Source: Struthio camelus
Lineage: Eukaryota; Chordata; Aves; Struthioniformes; Struthionidae
NCBI RefSeq assembly: GCF_040807025.1
Contig: NC_090954.1
Coordinates: 13,533,501-13,597,500 of the forward strand
DNA length: 64,000 nt
Reading direction: 5' to 3'
This document shows positions 27,483 through 41,900 of the stretch, piece after piece. The translations under genes were made by a program, and so were the position numbers. Each line of letters opens with the position of its first letter. Positions within the stretch are counted from its first letter, which is position 1. The notes below the pieces were generated by a model. The model saw nothing but the letters and a program-made list of their open reading frames with translations, ran no database searches and was not told the DNA's origin.

Positions 27483-28395
27483 CTTGCTTGTATTCTTTGT
27501 AACGTTGGCAAATGTTAAACGTTGAGTTGTAACTTAGCCTTGGAGTTTGCATCCTATCTGTGGAAGCACTAGGACAAGATTACTTGGTAACAGAAGAATC
27601 GAATTTGTTTGTTTGGGTGTTTTTCTTTGTTTGTTTCTCCCCCAAACCTAGAGTAATTTCAGCTTTCAGTTGCAGAGAACCCCTTTTCAGTTTCTGACTG
27701 GAGAGCACTTTTGATAGTCCTGTATGCTGTGGCTGTACTGGTCAAGTGTTGTGTGGTTTTTTTTGTTTTTTGTTAAGCTCCATATTTGCTTGGTAAGTGC
27801 AGTTTCAGAACTGCCGTATCAAATTTATTTTGTAGGAAGGCTGACACCTCTTGGAAAGAACTTTTTTTTCCTCCTTTTTTTGTTTCTTGGTAGCATATTT
27901 AGGGTAATGCAATATTATAGTTGCAATGCTATCCACTGTCTATCCAAGTTCAGCTAATTTTCAGGTCACTTCAGACTGAAAGATTTAGAACCCTAACGTC
28001 ATGTGAACTGCATGCTAAAAATAGTTTATGCTACTGCTTGAACATAAGTACGTGTTATGAAATGACTTGGCTGTTGGATACAGGTTTCACCGTGAACATT
28101 TACCATGAGTTAAGATCACAAAATTATTACCAGCAAGCTTGAGTCTACCTTGAATCGACAAGTATACTTCAAACTTCTGTGCAGATCAAAAATTGCATGT
28201 AGGCATTGTGACACACAAGTTGTGGATGTCCTTGTTGTTACTCTAAGCACATTTCTGAATGACAGTGTTTACTGTTGACTGACTTAACATTATGATGTCC
28301 TGTTTCTGCAAAAGGAAAGAATGTGGCATACACAGTTATGATATATCGTTTAATAGCTGATGACACTAAACCTGTATCCAACAGCCAAGTCATTT
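27483..28395. other. Palindrome spacer (913 bp)
   Basis: Single-copy centre between the arms. It shows T-rich runs on the plus strand and no convincing exon. Its right edge carries one half of a 31 bp inverted repeat described separately. Confidence 0.85.
28057..28087 (+). repeat. 31 bp inverted repeat inside the spacer, first half
   Basis: Starts ATGAAATGACTTGGCTG and is the exact reverse complement of 28,368-28,398. Separation is 280 bp. Confidence 0.9.
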
Positions 28396-28398
28396 CAT
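28368..28398 (-). repeat. 31 bp inverted repeat at the spacer/right-arm junction, second half
   Basis: Exact reverse complement of 28,057-28,087. Its last three bases (CAT, 28,396-28,398) are also the first three bases of the right arm, so the repeat and the arm overlap by 3 bp. Confidence 0.9.
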
Positions 28399-28873
28399 CT
28401 GTCCTTAATTTCTACTGTTTATTATTCAAATCAGAAAAATACTGAACAGATGCTATTTAAATGCGTTTGCCTTAAAGGTTTTGTTAAGGAACAGTTAATT
28501 CTACACACAGGATTTTGTAAGATGAATTCTTGCTCTAGCTTAACAATAAACTTCTGTCAAGCCGCAGTAACACTTCCACACGTGCATATAAAGCCTGTGT
28601 AAAGTTAAAATAGCTCCCAATTTTAACTATCCTGGTACCTAATACAAATATCTCATACTCCCATTCATTTATTTCTAAAGAAAGGGTTTCTCATAAAAAT
28701 GGATAAATGCACACAGAGAAAGAACGTTACATTCAAGTGTCACAGCCATATTTTTATGCTGCTATTATATCAAACAGAAGAAGTGATGCAATACATTGTA
28801 AATAGGTTTTTTATTAGTAAGAAAGAGAGTCTTATGAACAGATAAGACTCCTGCAGTTTCCATCTAACAGTAT

Positions 28874-29030
28874 TTAAGTAGCAAAAGCAACATTTAATTT
28901 AAAACCATATTCTGCGTACAGCTGATTCATCTTCACCTCCAAATCATCTGGAGCTAAGGAAGAGAGACTTGAATTTGGGAGAAACTGCGCTGAAAGAACA
29001 GCGGCGTACCCCATCATGCGAGACAGATCT
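28874..29030 (-). CDS. Possible terminal exon near the palindrome centre, right copy; gene not recognised
   Basis: Reverse-complement twin of 26,848-27,004 with the same acceptor, 51-codon frame, TAA and AATAAA (complement at 28,810-28,815). It runs toward the spacer. Its strand agrees with the minus-strand first exon at 46,018-46,084, so one transcription unit of about 17 kb could include both, but I could not trace internal exons with confidence. Confidence 0.3.
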
Positions 29031-32000
29031 CTAGAAGAGACAGTTAGCTAATTGAAGACAAAAAAGGCTTCCCAATTTCCTGATTCATACTGATCAGGAA
29101 TGAAGAATCCCACCATTCTGACCTTACTAAAAAAAAAAAAAGCAAACAATTATTCAGATATTGCATTTATTTCAATGTGCAATGAAATGTACTTTGCCAT
29201 CTCAGGAGAGGGAGTAACGTGGAAGTATCACTCTTGAAAAGGATGCTTCTCATCACATGGTACCTTTGGTATGAGAAGCGACTTCAGGCACAAGCTGATG
29301 TTTAAAAACAGAGAAAGAGCAAGAAGGAAAACAAAAAAAAAGTTTCATTAAACATGCCAGCTTCTCTTTATTCATGAATATGCACTAGTAAACAGGAGAA
29401 ATCTGCATTTTGCACTTGCTTGGAAGGACAGAGATAGCAATTTGTTTTCTGACCAGCTGCAGCCAAGTAGCATTCTTGATTTTTGGGTCATTGCTCATCA
29501 GTATTGCTTCAAGTGAGGTCAAAGCAATTACAATTTCTTTTCCAAAGGGCATTAAGTATATTACATCAATTAAGAGTTTAGTGTTTAATCTTTTCTCTTT
29601 CCTCAGAAAGCATATATCTGCTTTTTTCCAGGTTCATTCTCTCAGCCATTCTTCACAGGCAAAAAACTTAATACAGATAAGGAAGTACTCCTGATGCATA
29701 ACAACTGCACTTACGGTTACATTCAAGATTAAATGCAGTCGGCAGATCTAGGAGCAAGTTGTGCGCGGAAAAACATACCAGAAAACCAACCAGCTCTTCA
29801 GGCAGGAAGAATTCTAGGACTGAAGTAGAATAGTTGTGGTGTTCCATTTTTAAGAATATCTATCTAGTATTGACATATGTATACGTATGTATGAAGTCAC
29901 ATGATAGCGTTAGGATTTCCAAGTATAATCATACTGAAATCTTCTTAGGAAGAATGTATTTTGAAAAACAGCTTTATGATTCAGTAGCCAGGATCCTTCA
30001 TGCAAAGGGCTGGTTGGTTTTTACCTTTCACATTACAGATGGGGGGGAACCCGCAGAACTATGTTGCCATTTGCATTCACTCCTCAATATTCGTTAAGAG
30101 CATAAGCGTATCAATTAAGCACCCAGAAGATTTTAAAAAGAAAGTTTTAGTGCTATTAACTGCTATAGAAGTGGTTCGGGAGCAGGCCATGATTACCACC
30201 ACACATACAGTTTGCGTGATTTCACTAATTATCATACATATTCCTAATAGTTGGAATCCTCCTGCAAAGCCTGTGCCACCTACCACTCGGACAATATCAG
30301 AGACCATAAAAGCTTGAGAGGCATCAATCACAGTGGTTCAGTTAAATGATACCTGGCTGTTCATTCCCTTCCAGCTAAGGCTAGCAGGACTCAGCTCATT
30401 TTATACTGTCTCCGATATCCGGGAACAGGAACAGTCACCTATAAAGGAGAGTCTTCTGTTCCTTCCTTGTCTATACTAAAAGTTGCGGGGGCAGGGAGGA
30501 AGGAAGGGGAGGGAGGTCAGCCAATTCTGATCAAAATAACTGCGTCCCATTCAAGTGTTCATCCTTAAAATTTGAGATTTGGTTGGTCAGTTCATTGATT
30601 TTGTGGTCGCCAATATGTCTTCTCCTCAAAAAGAGCTTTCAATCTTTTTTTTTAAAAAAAAAAAAAAAAAAAAAAAGCAAAACTCTAGATTTTGGATGTG
30701 TTTGCATCACTAAAGTCTACAATGCTTCTATACCAGAATGACATTCACTGATGCAGCATTTTTCTTTCGAAAATAAACCAAGTTACATTTTTTTTTGGCC
30801 AAACCAACCAACCTGTGTGTCACCAGCCATTGGGGATTTGCACAAACTTTTCCAGCGCTTTCAAGAATTAAACAGCTTTAGTATTAATTTCATTTGAGAT
30901 GACTAAGTGGCAGGGAGGGGAGGTCAGCACAACTGATTGGGAGTTTTTATACCCTGAGACAGTATGACAGAAGCTTCCATATTTTTTGTATTTGGAACAC
31001 TGTAACCACCTAAGTTAATGACCTAAGCCCACAATGAATTACTGCTTCAAAACGGTTCTGATGTACTTCAGAAAGTTCTGGTACACAAGCGACTGTTTTC
31101 TCAATTACTAAGTATTCTAAAAGGATCTCTGAGAACTTCACAAGAAACAACAAAACGCAACAAACAAAGATATAATCACAATAGCGATTCAATAACGGAA
31201 GTTACAGATCAAAAGTCTGCCTGGTTAACTCAAAACTAGTAAGAAATAAGTGCAACGTTTAGAGTTAAAAAGAAGTTCCTTTTACTAGTGTTTGTGTAAA
31301 AGGAGTGGGTTCTTCCATAGGATCCCAACGCAGAGACAAACAGTGAAATTTAGGCCACCGACACTGGTTTTGTTAGCAGGGATAGAATAAGCCTGCTAGA
31401 AGAAAGCCATTTCCTGAAACATCCCTACTGTTCTCGCTCATAGCCAGTCTTAAATCTCGTATTTCATATTTTTCCCTTTGGACTAATCTTAAGGGCATTT
31501 TTTAAAACGGCTGCCTTTCAAACAATTCACTTTTACTAACGATCGCCTTTTTGATAGCAGCTACATTAAATACAAGTTTTTTCCACTTCACAGAATACAT
31601 TGCTTAGATAAAGTGACAGTTAAGTGGCAATTGCAGCGCTTTCACAGTCCTGACTTGGTCGATTCCTGTGCAGCATCTCTGGCTATGGCATATCCTCTTT
31701 TAAGCTACCACGGATATAATGCCTGCCAAGCTTTCCAACAGAAAAGCTCAGGTTTTAACCAGCCAGTGCTGTGGCCTTCTTCCCCATTTGCACGCGTTCC
31801 CTTAGTTAGGGCAGTTACAGTTGCCTGCTTCTCATAAGGTGGGCTTGGGGCAAGGTGGTGGTTTTGTGTGGGGGCGGGGAGGGGAGGGGGCGTGAAAAGT
31901 CACTTTGAAAAAAGCTGTCAGAAACTTTTGGTCTTCTGTAAGGCTGTAACTTTGAAAGAGTTCCATAAATGGACAGAAAGAGCAGGGAATTAGAAATTAT

Positions 32001-32936
32001 ACAAAGGTCATACTATTTAGCTGCGCTAGTACAGCTACAGTATGATGATGCAACAACAGCAACATAAAGAACAAGTTTCAGCTACATCTCAGCTAGGAAA
32101 CTATTTTATTCAAAACATAGTTCTCTCCCAAATAAAACAGTATAAACTACACTGACAGGGTCTAAGAACAAGAGTTTCATGTTTAAGCTAGAATAGGTTT
32201 AGGTAACCAGCTGGAGCTAGACCGAACGCACAGTTCTACCGTTCACCTCTAGAGAGGGAACAAAGTCCACTACAATCGGCCAACTCAAAATTCAGCCCAA
32301 AAAACTTATTACATGGAGGGAGAGAGTATTGATTTAATTTCACTGTTCAAGTTACTAACGGAAACTGCTCTTTGCAGCAGTTGAGCATCAGGGCGGCTTC
32401 CCAATAACCATTCACCTCAACGCAGAAGGTAGTCCTTTTCAGCATCCTCTGTGATAAGCTGCAGAACGTTACAAGAACCACATAGGCAATTATTTTCTCA
32501 ACACAAAGTAAAGAACCGTGATAGCAGTAGAACAAGTCTGTGCACACAGACGCATTTCAAGTTTCCCTATATAGAGTTTTTCCAGACAATTCTGATGAAG
32601 CACGTTTTATAATACCCATATACAGAAAAGGTACTGTAGCAAAAAGCAGAAAAAATTGTTGTTTTCAGCTTCCCAAATTAAAAGAAGACAAAAAACTTAG
32701 CCAGACCCGCCCTTTGTGGAAGCTGCAGTATAGCCTGTGTTAAGAGTCGTAACAAGTTAACGTCATCAAAACTTCTTTGGATCAACGAAGACAGTTGTAG
32801 CACACAGAGCTACAGAGAGAACGAATGCATTACCTAAAGGGCAACTGAGGAACAGTGGTCTGCAGGACACTCATCCCTGAGGAGGAGCAGGATTTTTCAG
32901 AGTACCCTTCAAGAGCTCACATGAGACCTTAAAAAA

Positions 32937-32963
32937 CAACAACAACAACAACAACAACAACAA
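32937..32963 (-). repeat. (TTG)9 microsatellite, right arm copy
   Basis: Reads as nine CAA units on the plus strand and mirrors 22,915-22,941 exactly. Confidence 0.9.
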
Positions 32964-35900
32964 GCTTTTAAAAACTACAATTCCTGTAAGAGGCCTCAGG
33001 GATGTCATAACAGGGAGTCAAATCTATGTTTTAAACCTCATATTCCAGTAGGAAAATTTAATCTACCAACGTTCAGGATTTCCCAACATCGTATTTGTCA
33101 ACTGTTGGGACATAGCGTGACTAACAAAACACCATCAGTCCCCCGAGTTCTAAAACCAACTAGTCTTCCTCGCAAGCAAAATAGCACATAGGAGAAAAGC
33201 TCAAGAGAACAATTTGAGCGTGAACTGCCTGGTCCTGGTTTTAGACGTGAAACCATTTGCAGGTTGCAGACACCAAATTTCATTGTTCAACGGTGTCTTA
33301 CTTGATATCAAAGCTAGACAGCTTTATTGACATCCAGCGCGACAGATGAGAACTACAGCAAAAATTACTACTTACCTGACTGGATTGCTTGCTAGAGACA
33401 CTCCCTAGGCAATTAAGAGCTTTTCCTCTGCAATTCCAGGTCCTGGTCTTGTGAGGACAGCGTGCATTCATGCTTGCTGTTTTTCAGTCCACCCTATCAC
33501 AGAAGGCCAAATGATGCCTGATGCTATATAGATTTGTATCAGTTACTCAATGGTTGATGTAACAGTTTAGACCAGTGTTATGCTCCTCCTCCTGCCTCAC
33601 ATCCCCAACATAACACTGCCAGAACGACAACATTTGAAAATTACTATTACATAATAGACATTAACAGGACAACAAATGAAAAGCTCAAAATGATTTGCCA
33701 CATCATCTTACCATCACTCTTCCTTCCCCCCCCCCCCCCCCCAGGAGATTCATAACTTCTTTTTCTGATAAGTTCACGCAACGATCATCAACAAGTAGCT
33801 GGGCAACTGGAGTTCACTGATAGAAGCTTGAGCGTCAATAGGCTATTGAATGCTCTTTTCACTCCCGGTTTTCTAAAGCTTGTTATTCTGTCACACTGCA
33901 AAGGTATCCGTTTAAAAATAAGCACATACAAGTAGAAATACAGGAAAGCAGATATGTCAACTCAATTGCATGGCAGTAATACAAGCATTCTTAAGGTTAA
34001 TCCAAGCAGCAGCATTAAAACTCAAAAACTGTGCTGTAAGGAAAAAGAAGTTTTACATATAGAGATTTCATTTCATAGAATGACATCATTTAGGGGAGAT
34101 TCATGGCAGGCCATACGTGAAACAGAGGGAAGTAATCTTTCTGACTCAGAAGTCTACCAATTACGTCAAATTCTTTGCATTTCAGGATCTCGAGTTGAGC
34201 TTCTCTCGTTACTCCCTCGCTATCCTTGCGGTGAATAAATAAGGTGCCACAAAGATACGTTAAACGTTCCTTAACCCAAGGGCTTTAAGTCTTTCAGGAG
34301 GTACTCAAAGGTTCACCAGGCTTGTATAAAAAAAAAAAAAAATCCTGCTAAAGTAAAATGAAGTTTGTAAAGGAATTAATGCTCCAAGTACTGCTTACAA
34401 CTCCTTGCAGTGTTTTTGAGTGCAGATTCCTGAAGTTAGCGCATAATTGTAAAAAGCAAGGTATTGGATTACTTGTGCATAAGGAACCATTCATAGTTAA
34501 TCTCACTTTGTAGTCTATTCTTTTATCCTAAAGCGTCAATCTTGGCCGTACTGACCTTCGAGGAGGGAAGGGAGAGTCATTGGAAGGCTGCACATAAAAA
34601 CAGTGGACAGGTTTTCCACAATGGCTCACTGCACTTACTGGTGTGAAAAATCACCATTTCCTCATTGAGGTACAGCTCAGGCTACTGAAGTTAAACCGTC
34701 AACATCCAGAGAATTAAACGACTTGACGGGATGGCATCAACTTTCAGTGCAGAACTCACAGCAGTCTATGTATTTTAAATCTTGCGTTCATCTACGTGCT
34801 ACTCAAACTGTTGCATCTGAGCTGGCCACGAGCTGTAAATAAAGGTGTCTTAACGCCTGCCGAATGATCTTTCGATTCTATGTGAACGTTACTTCTCTAT
34901 GTTCTCGTTTGTTACGCTCAGAATTCTCACTTCCATCAAAAAAGGAAAAATCAAGAGCATCTCACAGTTTACCGCGTACATTGGAACAGCAGTCAGCAAG
35001 GTAACGTTGGAACCTAACAGCAACTTTCATTCCACTGCACACTGCTCAGAAAAATCATGCTGCACTGCACTACCCTCTGTGCTCTCTGCCTGCAACTTCA
35101 GGGAACAGTTCTAACTGCTGCTAGCAGCCATAGTTTTGTAAGAGGACCATACAGAAACTTGACCGTTTTGGTTTAAAAGGGCAAAACCCAAGGAAAGATA
35201 CGACTGTTCTCTAAAATTTATCTGGACTCCAACACCTGAAAAAGAAACATTCTGAAACTTGGCTCAAGGACAAGTGTTTTTTAAACCAGCCACAAACAAA
35301 CGCGCACACAATGTTTCCTGACAACCAGGAAGGGAATAGCTTCCCACAGGCGTACGCGGACTAGCGGAGTCTAAGGGGAGGAAATCCAAATCTAGTTAAC
35401 ATCGCACGCAGTGCAAGAAGTTGTTTGCACCTGGAGACTAGATCTTACAGCCGCAAAACACAGTCCACTCCTACAACTTCTGTTCTTCAGTATAAAAGGT
35501 AAACGATGCTCCTACCAGACCAATTTAACCACCTGTTGCTGTAGTCAAATTTGTAATTAAATATAAAAAGGCACCTGGGAATTCATGAAAGAGGTACTTG
35601 AGTCATGTTAGTTGAAGTGCAGAGACTAGAACTACACACTCATTTAGGACCGACTTTCTGGGTCTTTACCCATGACAAAGCATACCTGGCATTACTCGTA
35701 AAACTAGCAAAAGTGTAATTAGCAAAATGTTTGCTTTACGGTAAGTTGATTAGCGCTTCAAGAAGCACGCGTCTGCTTTGAAAAATGAGAACTTGAAATA
35801 ATTGCCATACTCCATCGCGTACATTAAAGGTAACTGGAGTTAGCAATACTAATTTTTTTTTTTGCTACTAGTGTCGCATGTTAACGCTTGGTTTTTATAG

Positions 35901-38900
35901 CATCACATGGAAAGAGCCGTTTGCTTTACAGCTGTTCAGAGGAATTCCTTTAAAATGCGTTATTTAAATCATTAAGCTAAGAGTTGATCTAAAAGCTGAA
36001 CCCGAAGCCAAACGGTCCTAGAGACACTACAATTGGTGACCGAGAAACACACGAACACCTTAGCCCAGACTGCAAAATGAAGTTGGAAAGCTACTCATGC
36101 CGACAGCACAAAGTTACCACACAGGGAGGCACTGCTGTCAGATCAGAGGAAGGCAGCCCAGCCATTCTCCCAACCTGGCTTCAGGAAGTTCTCTGGTTTT
36201 CCTGGATTACTCTAGTTTCCTTCCTCACTCAAGAGGAGAGACTGATCATTCACAAATAAAACGTTCCTAGGAAAAAGAAGCGAGACAACTAACTCCTCAC
36301 GCTAAAGCCAGAGGGTCCCCCAGGCTAGCGTTTTAAGAGCAGGGAGCAGCAACCCTCCAACCATCAAGCTGGAAGAATGAGTGCCTCAGAAGTAGTCCCA
36401 GAAACAGGGCAGGGGAACAGGCCAGAGACCAAAATCCCCGTTAAACATATGGGACACTCACCCTCACAAATGCCATCGTCTGACGCTCAGGAGATGAAGG
36501 AACAGCGCATCTCCACACCACGTCCCTGCGCAAGCAGAACACAGAAGCCTTAAGTAGCAGTCTGATCCGTCCGGCTCGAAAGGAGAAAGAAACTGGGGTG
36601 GCTTCCACATTTTGGTCTGAAGAGGCAGAACACTAGCACACCCCAAACAGCACATGGAGTGCTGAAGAAGTTGTGTTTGCCAGATGACTGCTATACAAGC
36701 CTTTGTACCGAAAGGCAAACCGAGTCAGAAAATGGAAAAATAGCTATGAACAAGCTTACGTAACCTTGACTTCTACAGTTTTGTACCTGAAGATAGACAG
36801 ACAGATAGACAGATCGATAGATAAAGTTTAGGGAAAAGAATCCAAGTAACATCGTTCTGTTACTTGCAGCTCAAACTGCCACTACTGTTTTGAAGAACTG
36901 GTTTCAGAGACTACTTCATTGCTGTTCATCAGAAGCAGGTTTTAAAACCAGAGCAAAATTAAAAGCTCATTCCAAAAAGCTTTCCGCGCTGCACTTTCTG
37001 GGCAGTCTGAGCCAACAGACCTGCTGGCTGTCAGAGACACATGCAAGGATGGCCCCAGGGCAGCCAACCCTTAGATCAGCTTAGACTACTGCAGAAACAA
37101 TTTCTTTAAGAAAAAAATTAATCTGCAGTGATATTGTAAATTATGGACAGCAAGCGCAGAACCTCGGGGCGGGGGGGGAAGTATATCTTAAAATATAGAT
37201 CACCCACCTCTTGTTATTAACTGCAAGGTAACAGCTGGCTGGAAAATACATTTGAGTGCTCAAATTACTCTCTTCAGTTTAGATTCAGTGTTAGCATTCT
37301 CCCATAACCGGCCAGTTAAGGTAGGCAGCACTGGCCAATACACACAATGTTTTCAAAAAAATCCTTATTAAAAAAAAAACAAAAAAAACACAACACTTTC
37401 CTTTGAACTTCCTAAAAAAGCCTTGTAAGAGTATAGCATGTTCCTCAATAGAGGCAAACTCCATCTCTTCAAGATGCTTTACAGCTTTTTAATTCTTCAA
37501 GTAGTTTGCTAGCTAAAACATCTATAAACTAGACCTCTGAAAGAGTCAGGTCATAGTTCCACAACACACAAATTGCAATGCTGCTTTTATTAAACGTGCA
37601 CCAGCTTACCAGCCTCAACACGCAGGTATGAAAGCTTCAGCGTTATTAGACCTGAAGCAATCGCTGGTATGGCAGTAGCAATTCTCTTGCCGCTTCTCCG
37701 TTTGTCCCTTGGCTCGTTACAAAAGAGATCTAGTCCGGCAATACACCAGTCAGTTGACCACTGCCAGGTCATTTTTTAGATATGTCGATACATCTGTTAA
37801 ACGATTACATATGTTCCACAAGAAGACTTAAGTAGATGAGCATAGGCAATAAATAAATTTTAATACCGCAGCTGTAGGCTCAAAAACTAGCGTGTGATGC
37901 AGTGGTGCTGATGGATACTTTCTTAATAGCCAAAACAGACTTTGTGTCCAGCTTCATTTAATTTAAAAAATATACTTCTACACGCAGTACTCCCGGTTAA
38001 CCTGAGATCCTCCATAAGCATTCCTACATTCTTGAATGCTTCCCTTTTCAACTATCCCGTTTAACGGGCCATATAACAATTAGAATATATTCAAGGTTAC
38101 TCCTTTGAAGTAAATCAGGCCTTGAATGCTCTAATAGATGCCTAAGTAATCAAGATCTTTACAAAGATTAAGAAACAAGGACAAGTCTCTCTTTATATTA
38201 TTAAAAGAGATTTTAAATTTTAGATTTTAGTTTGAAGCTTCCATTTTTCTTCAGAACTCCATCCACTCTCATTTTAGTGCTTACTTCAGAAGTGAATGTG
38301 GCATACATAATCATTAACCAACAGAATAGGATACATCTGGCAGGAGAGGAAGAAAACAAACAAACAAAAAAAAAAAACCAAACCACACAGGAGTAAATAG
38401 GTGTGACATCCCTGACTGGCCTTAGGGTCCAAAAAAAGGGCAACTGAGGATTTCCCACTTTTGTGAGGTTTCTGGCAGTCTGGCAAATCTCTGTGAAACA
38501 AGAGAAATAGATTTTGAGCAGAATATTCTGGTCATCCAAAAGGCTCTTTAGATTCCACTAGGAAGACCTCACCTATTACCAGCATTTAGAGGGTACTCTG
38601 AAAACAGAGGTTCACCTACAAAACCTGGACTCAAAAGGGTAAACTGAGGTCAGCTGGCCACGTTTAAGAGTTAGCACACAAACTCCAATTAACTGAGATA
38701 CTCAAGTCTGACCCTTTTTTTTTTTTTTAGTAAGCCCAAGAAGTGGTGTTTTTATATCCAATGTCGCATACGCTGTAGTAACATCGACATATAATAAGAA
38801 AAAACACAGTTTTTTAAAGACTTTGCTTATAAAAGCCTTAGCCATTCACAGACTCAGAGTAAGCTAATGATTGACTAATTAGTAAAAGGTGCTCTAGAAA

Positions 38901-41900
38901 TCAAGAAGACAGAGCAGTCACAGTAATAGCCAACACTGGCAAACACCTACTAACAGATTTTATCTTTACTTTGCTGTACACCTTCAGTGGTCACCTTCAG
39001 CAACACCTCTGGTGTTGCTTCCTGTTTTAATCAATCCCCATAAAATCAAACTTTTTTTTTTTTGATCCCATTATCTAATGAGACAGCAAGAGCTGTTGCT
39101 CCCTGGCAATGGGAGCCACCTTCCTCGAAGCTGACCGAGGTCCCCCTTTCCAGCCCTCTGTGGCAAACAGATCACCCACTGCATTTTTCCTCACCAAAAG
39201 AAAAAACTGAGGACCCTAATGGTGAGGAAACTCCATTTGATCTAGCACACATTCCTGGCTGAACGGTCAACAGCTGCTGCAGCTCCTCCAACCTTTATAG
39301 TCCTGTGTTCTGTACTAGTCTAGCCTTTGCCTCCAGCTGCCAGCAAGGCAAGGCAAGGTTCTTTCTCCAGTTTGTTTACAGCTCTGTGGAACTGAAATTC
39401 CCAAATTATACGGGTAGAAGTACAGCAGCAGGCTTTTATAAAGTCTTCACCTATAAACACAATGCACAGAGTCTCCTTTGATTTATAATTACTAGTCTGT
39501 AGATTCATATTTGAACTTCAGACAAAGCTTGAGGTGAAAAGACAGTCTTCCTAAATCCATTAATATTGACAAGCAGTCCTGCCTAATACCAGCGCAATAG
39601 CAGCTACCTGGACAGATGGCTTCTTCTCTAATGTTCATCCGGCACCTTTTTACAGGCACCAAATACATGTACAGTAACCTATATGGGCATCTCAAAGCAT
39701 TTTTGAAATTGTTAAGCTGCACTTCTCCCAGCATTTCACTAAATGAGGCTCAGGAGGCGTAGTTTTGAAATAAACTTCCTTATCGAGCAAAGTGCAAAAC
39801 ATCACCGACACTCAACTCTCTGAATTCCTGTATATTAAAATACAACGTTCGTCAAGAAACACCATTAGAGCATCCATTACAAAAAGTGATGAGATTTGCA
39901 TGTGAAACTATTTACGTCCTAAACGCAATGCTGTTCTACAGGGGCTCCAAAAAATAAAATGTAATTGGCAACGTGTACGTATGCATGTGCTTCGCCTGCA
40001 GTACACGGAAGTATGTTTCCGTTACTTATTCTCGCCATTCACACTGACTATCGGTGCAATCCCATAGGCTGTCTTGATAACGTCAAATCTTTTCTTCTTC
40101 TGTCTTTAATGCAAATATTTACCTGCTCTAATACAACTGGAACACTGCACATAACCGTCTGAACTGTCAATAATGAATTTGTATGAAGCCGTCTAGAACA
40201 TTAACAACTAGTGGTAAACAAAGAGATAGCATTAAGGCAGAACTTAAGGTGAAATGTAGGTATGTCATTAGTCTGCTCTTATGCACAGTCATTATTTCTA
40301 GAAATCCTGCAAGAATATCTGGAACTACAATAAAGTGGTATTATTTCAATTAAGTCTAGTAAATCTGAGCATTAAGTGGCAAGTCATTCATGATGCACCT
40401 GTAACCTTTCTAGCCAATGAATGGGTCTTTACATATCCATTTCATATCTCTAATGAATCATCTTAAGCAGCTGTTAAAAAAATTGTGGCTTAATACAATA
40501 CAGGCATGCAACAAGGCAGTAGTTCAAAATAAAGTCTCATCCCTCAAAATCCTTTGTTTTCTTCCCCCCTCCCCCCCCCAGCAGGTAAATCCACTTAGAT
40601 TTAACAACCGAGATCAAATGGAAATGAGAAAACAAACAAACAAAATCAAGACTCATGCTTTACACGTGTAACTTGTAACTTCACAACCACTAAGGCAGCA
40701 ACTGTGCTTCAAGTCTTCAGTCAAGTAGCTTCAAGACCTGAGACTCTACAGCACTACTTCCCTACTGTCCCAGATCTGCTGACATTTTATTTAGAAACTT
40801 GTTCCAACCTACTAGTCAAACACTGCTCTGAGAAGTTCACACTTCTCATGCAAATTCTCCCACATCTCACACAACATTCACACGACAAACCAATTCCTAC
40901 ATCGATACAAGTTGTTACACGTCTTCTGTTAATCTTCTGTGAAGATTATCTGCTGCCCTCATCAATCCTTTACACTAAAAACCTTTTTCCTACAGAACAA
41001 AGTCATTAAATGATAAAAAAAATACAAAACATGACCTAGATACACAAGTTGTAAGCAACTGCGCAAAAACACTCAGTTCAGTCATTCCCTAACTTCTTGT
41101 GCTTCAGCAGCAAGGGCCAGCTCTTCCTTTTCTACTTTGCCTCTAGATTTGGACAGGGATAAAAACAATTGGAGGGATTTTCTTAGCCAGTATAGCCTAC
41201 CTCTAAAGGATTGCCATTGATACAGATTAGATGAAGTAATCTTAACACACCCAGCGCTTTTAAGCCTAGCCTTTCCTTCACATAGGAACTTGGGTCATCA
41301 GCCAACCACAGTATCACTGACATAAAATTGATAGGCTATTTGTAAAATACATGCATAAATAAATGAATTGCAGGCTCATCCTTAACAACTTGAACATTCA
41401 GCACTCCAGTGCTTAAACTCTAAGCAAGCACCGCTTCTACTGGATGCTCACACTGTCAGTTTTATTCACTAACATTGTCTTCCTCATTGCCCAGACAGAA
41501 TTTGTTTTGCTTCCAGAGCTTCCTCGCGTGGCACAGCTCCACTGTTGCGTCTCATAAGAAGCACTCCAGAAAGCTTAATTACCACAAGCAGATAGGCTTG
41601 TCACTGTATCTATCATCTCATCTAAACAGCATCATTACCAACTAACAGTAAAAGATAAAGCATTCAGCCAAAAGTCAGTACCAAGTATGCCCTACTCTAT
41701 CGAACTAGAATTCGTGCCTGCTTTAATACCAGTATCATTTTCTGCAACATAAACAACTTTCCAGAAGGCATCAGGGTCACTCTGCAGTAACAGTTGTACC
41801 TTAGCCTAGCTTCACCTGCTGGAATAACTTGACTTTGAGCTAACAAGGCTGCGGGTCTTCTGAAAGACGAGCATTTCAGTTGACCTGTTGCTCAAGCAGG

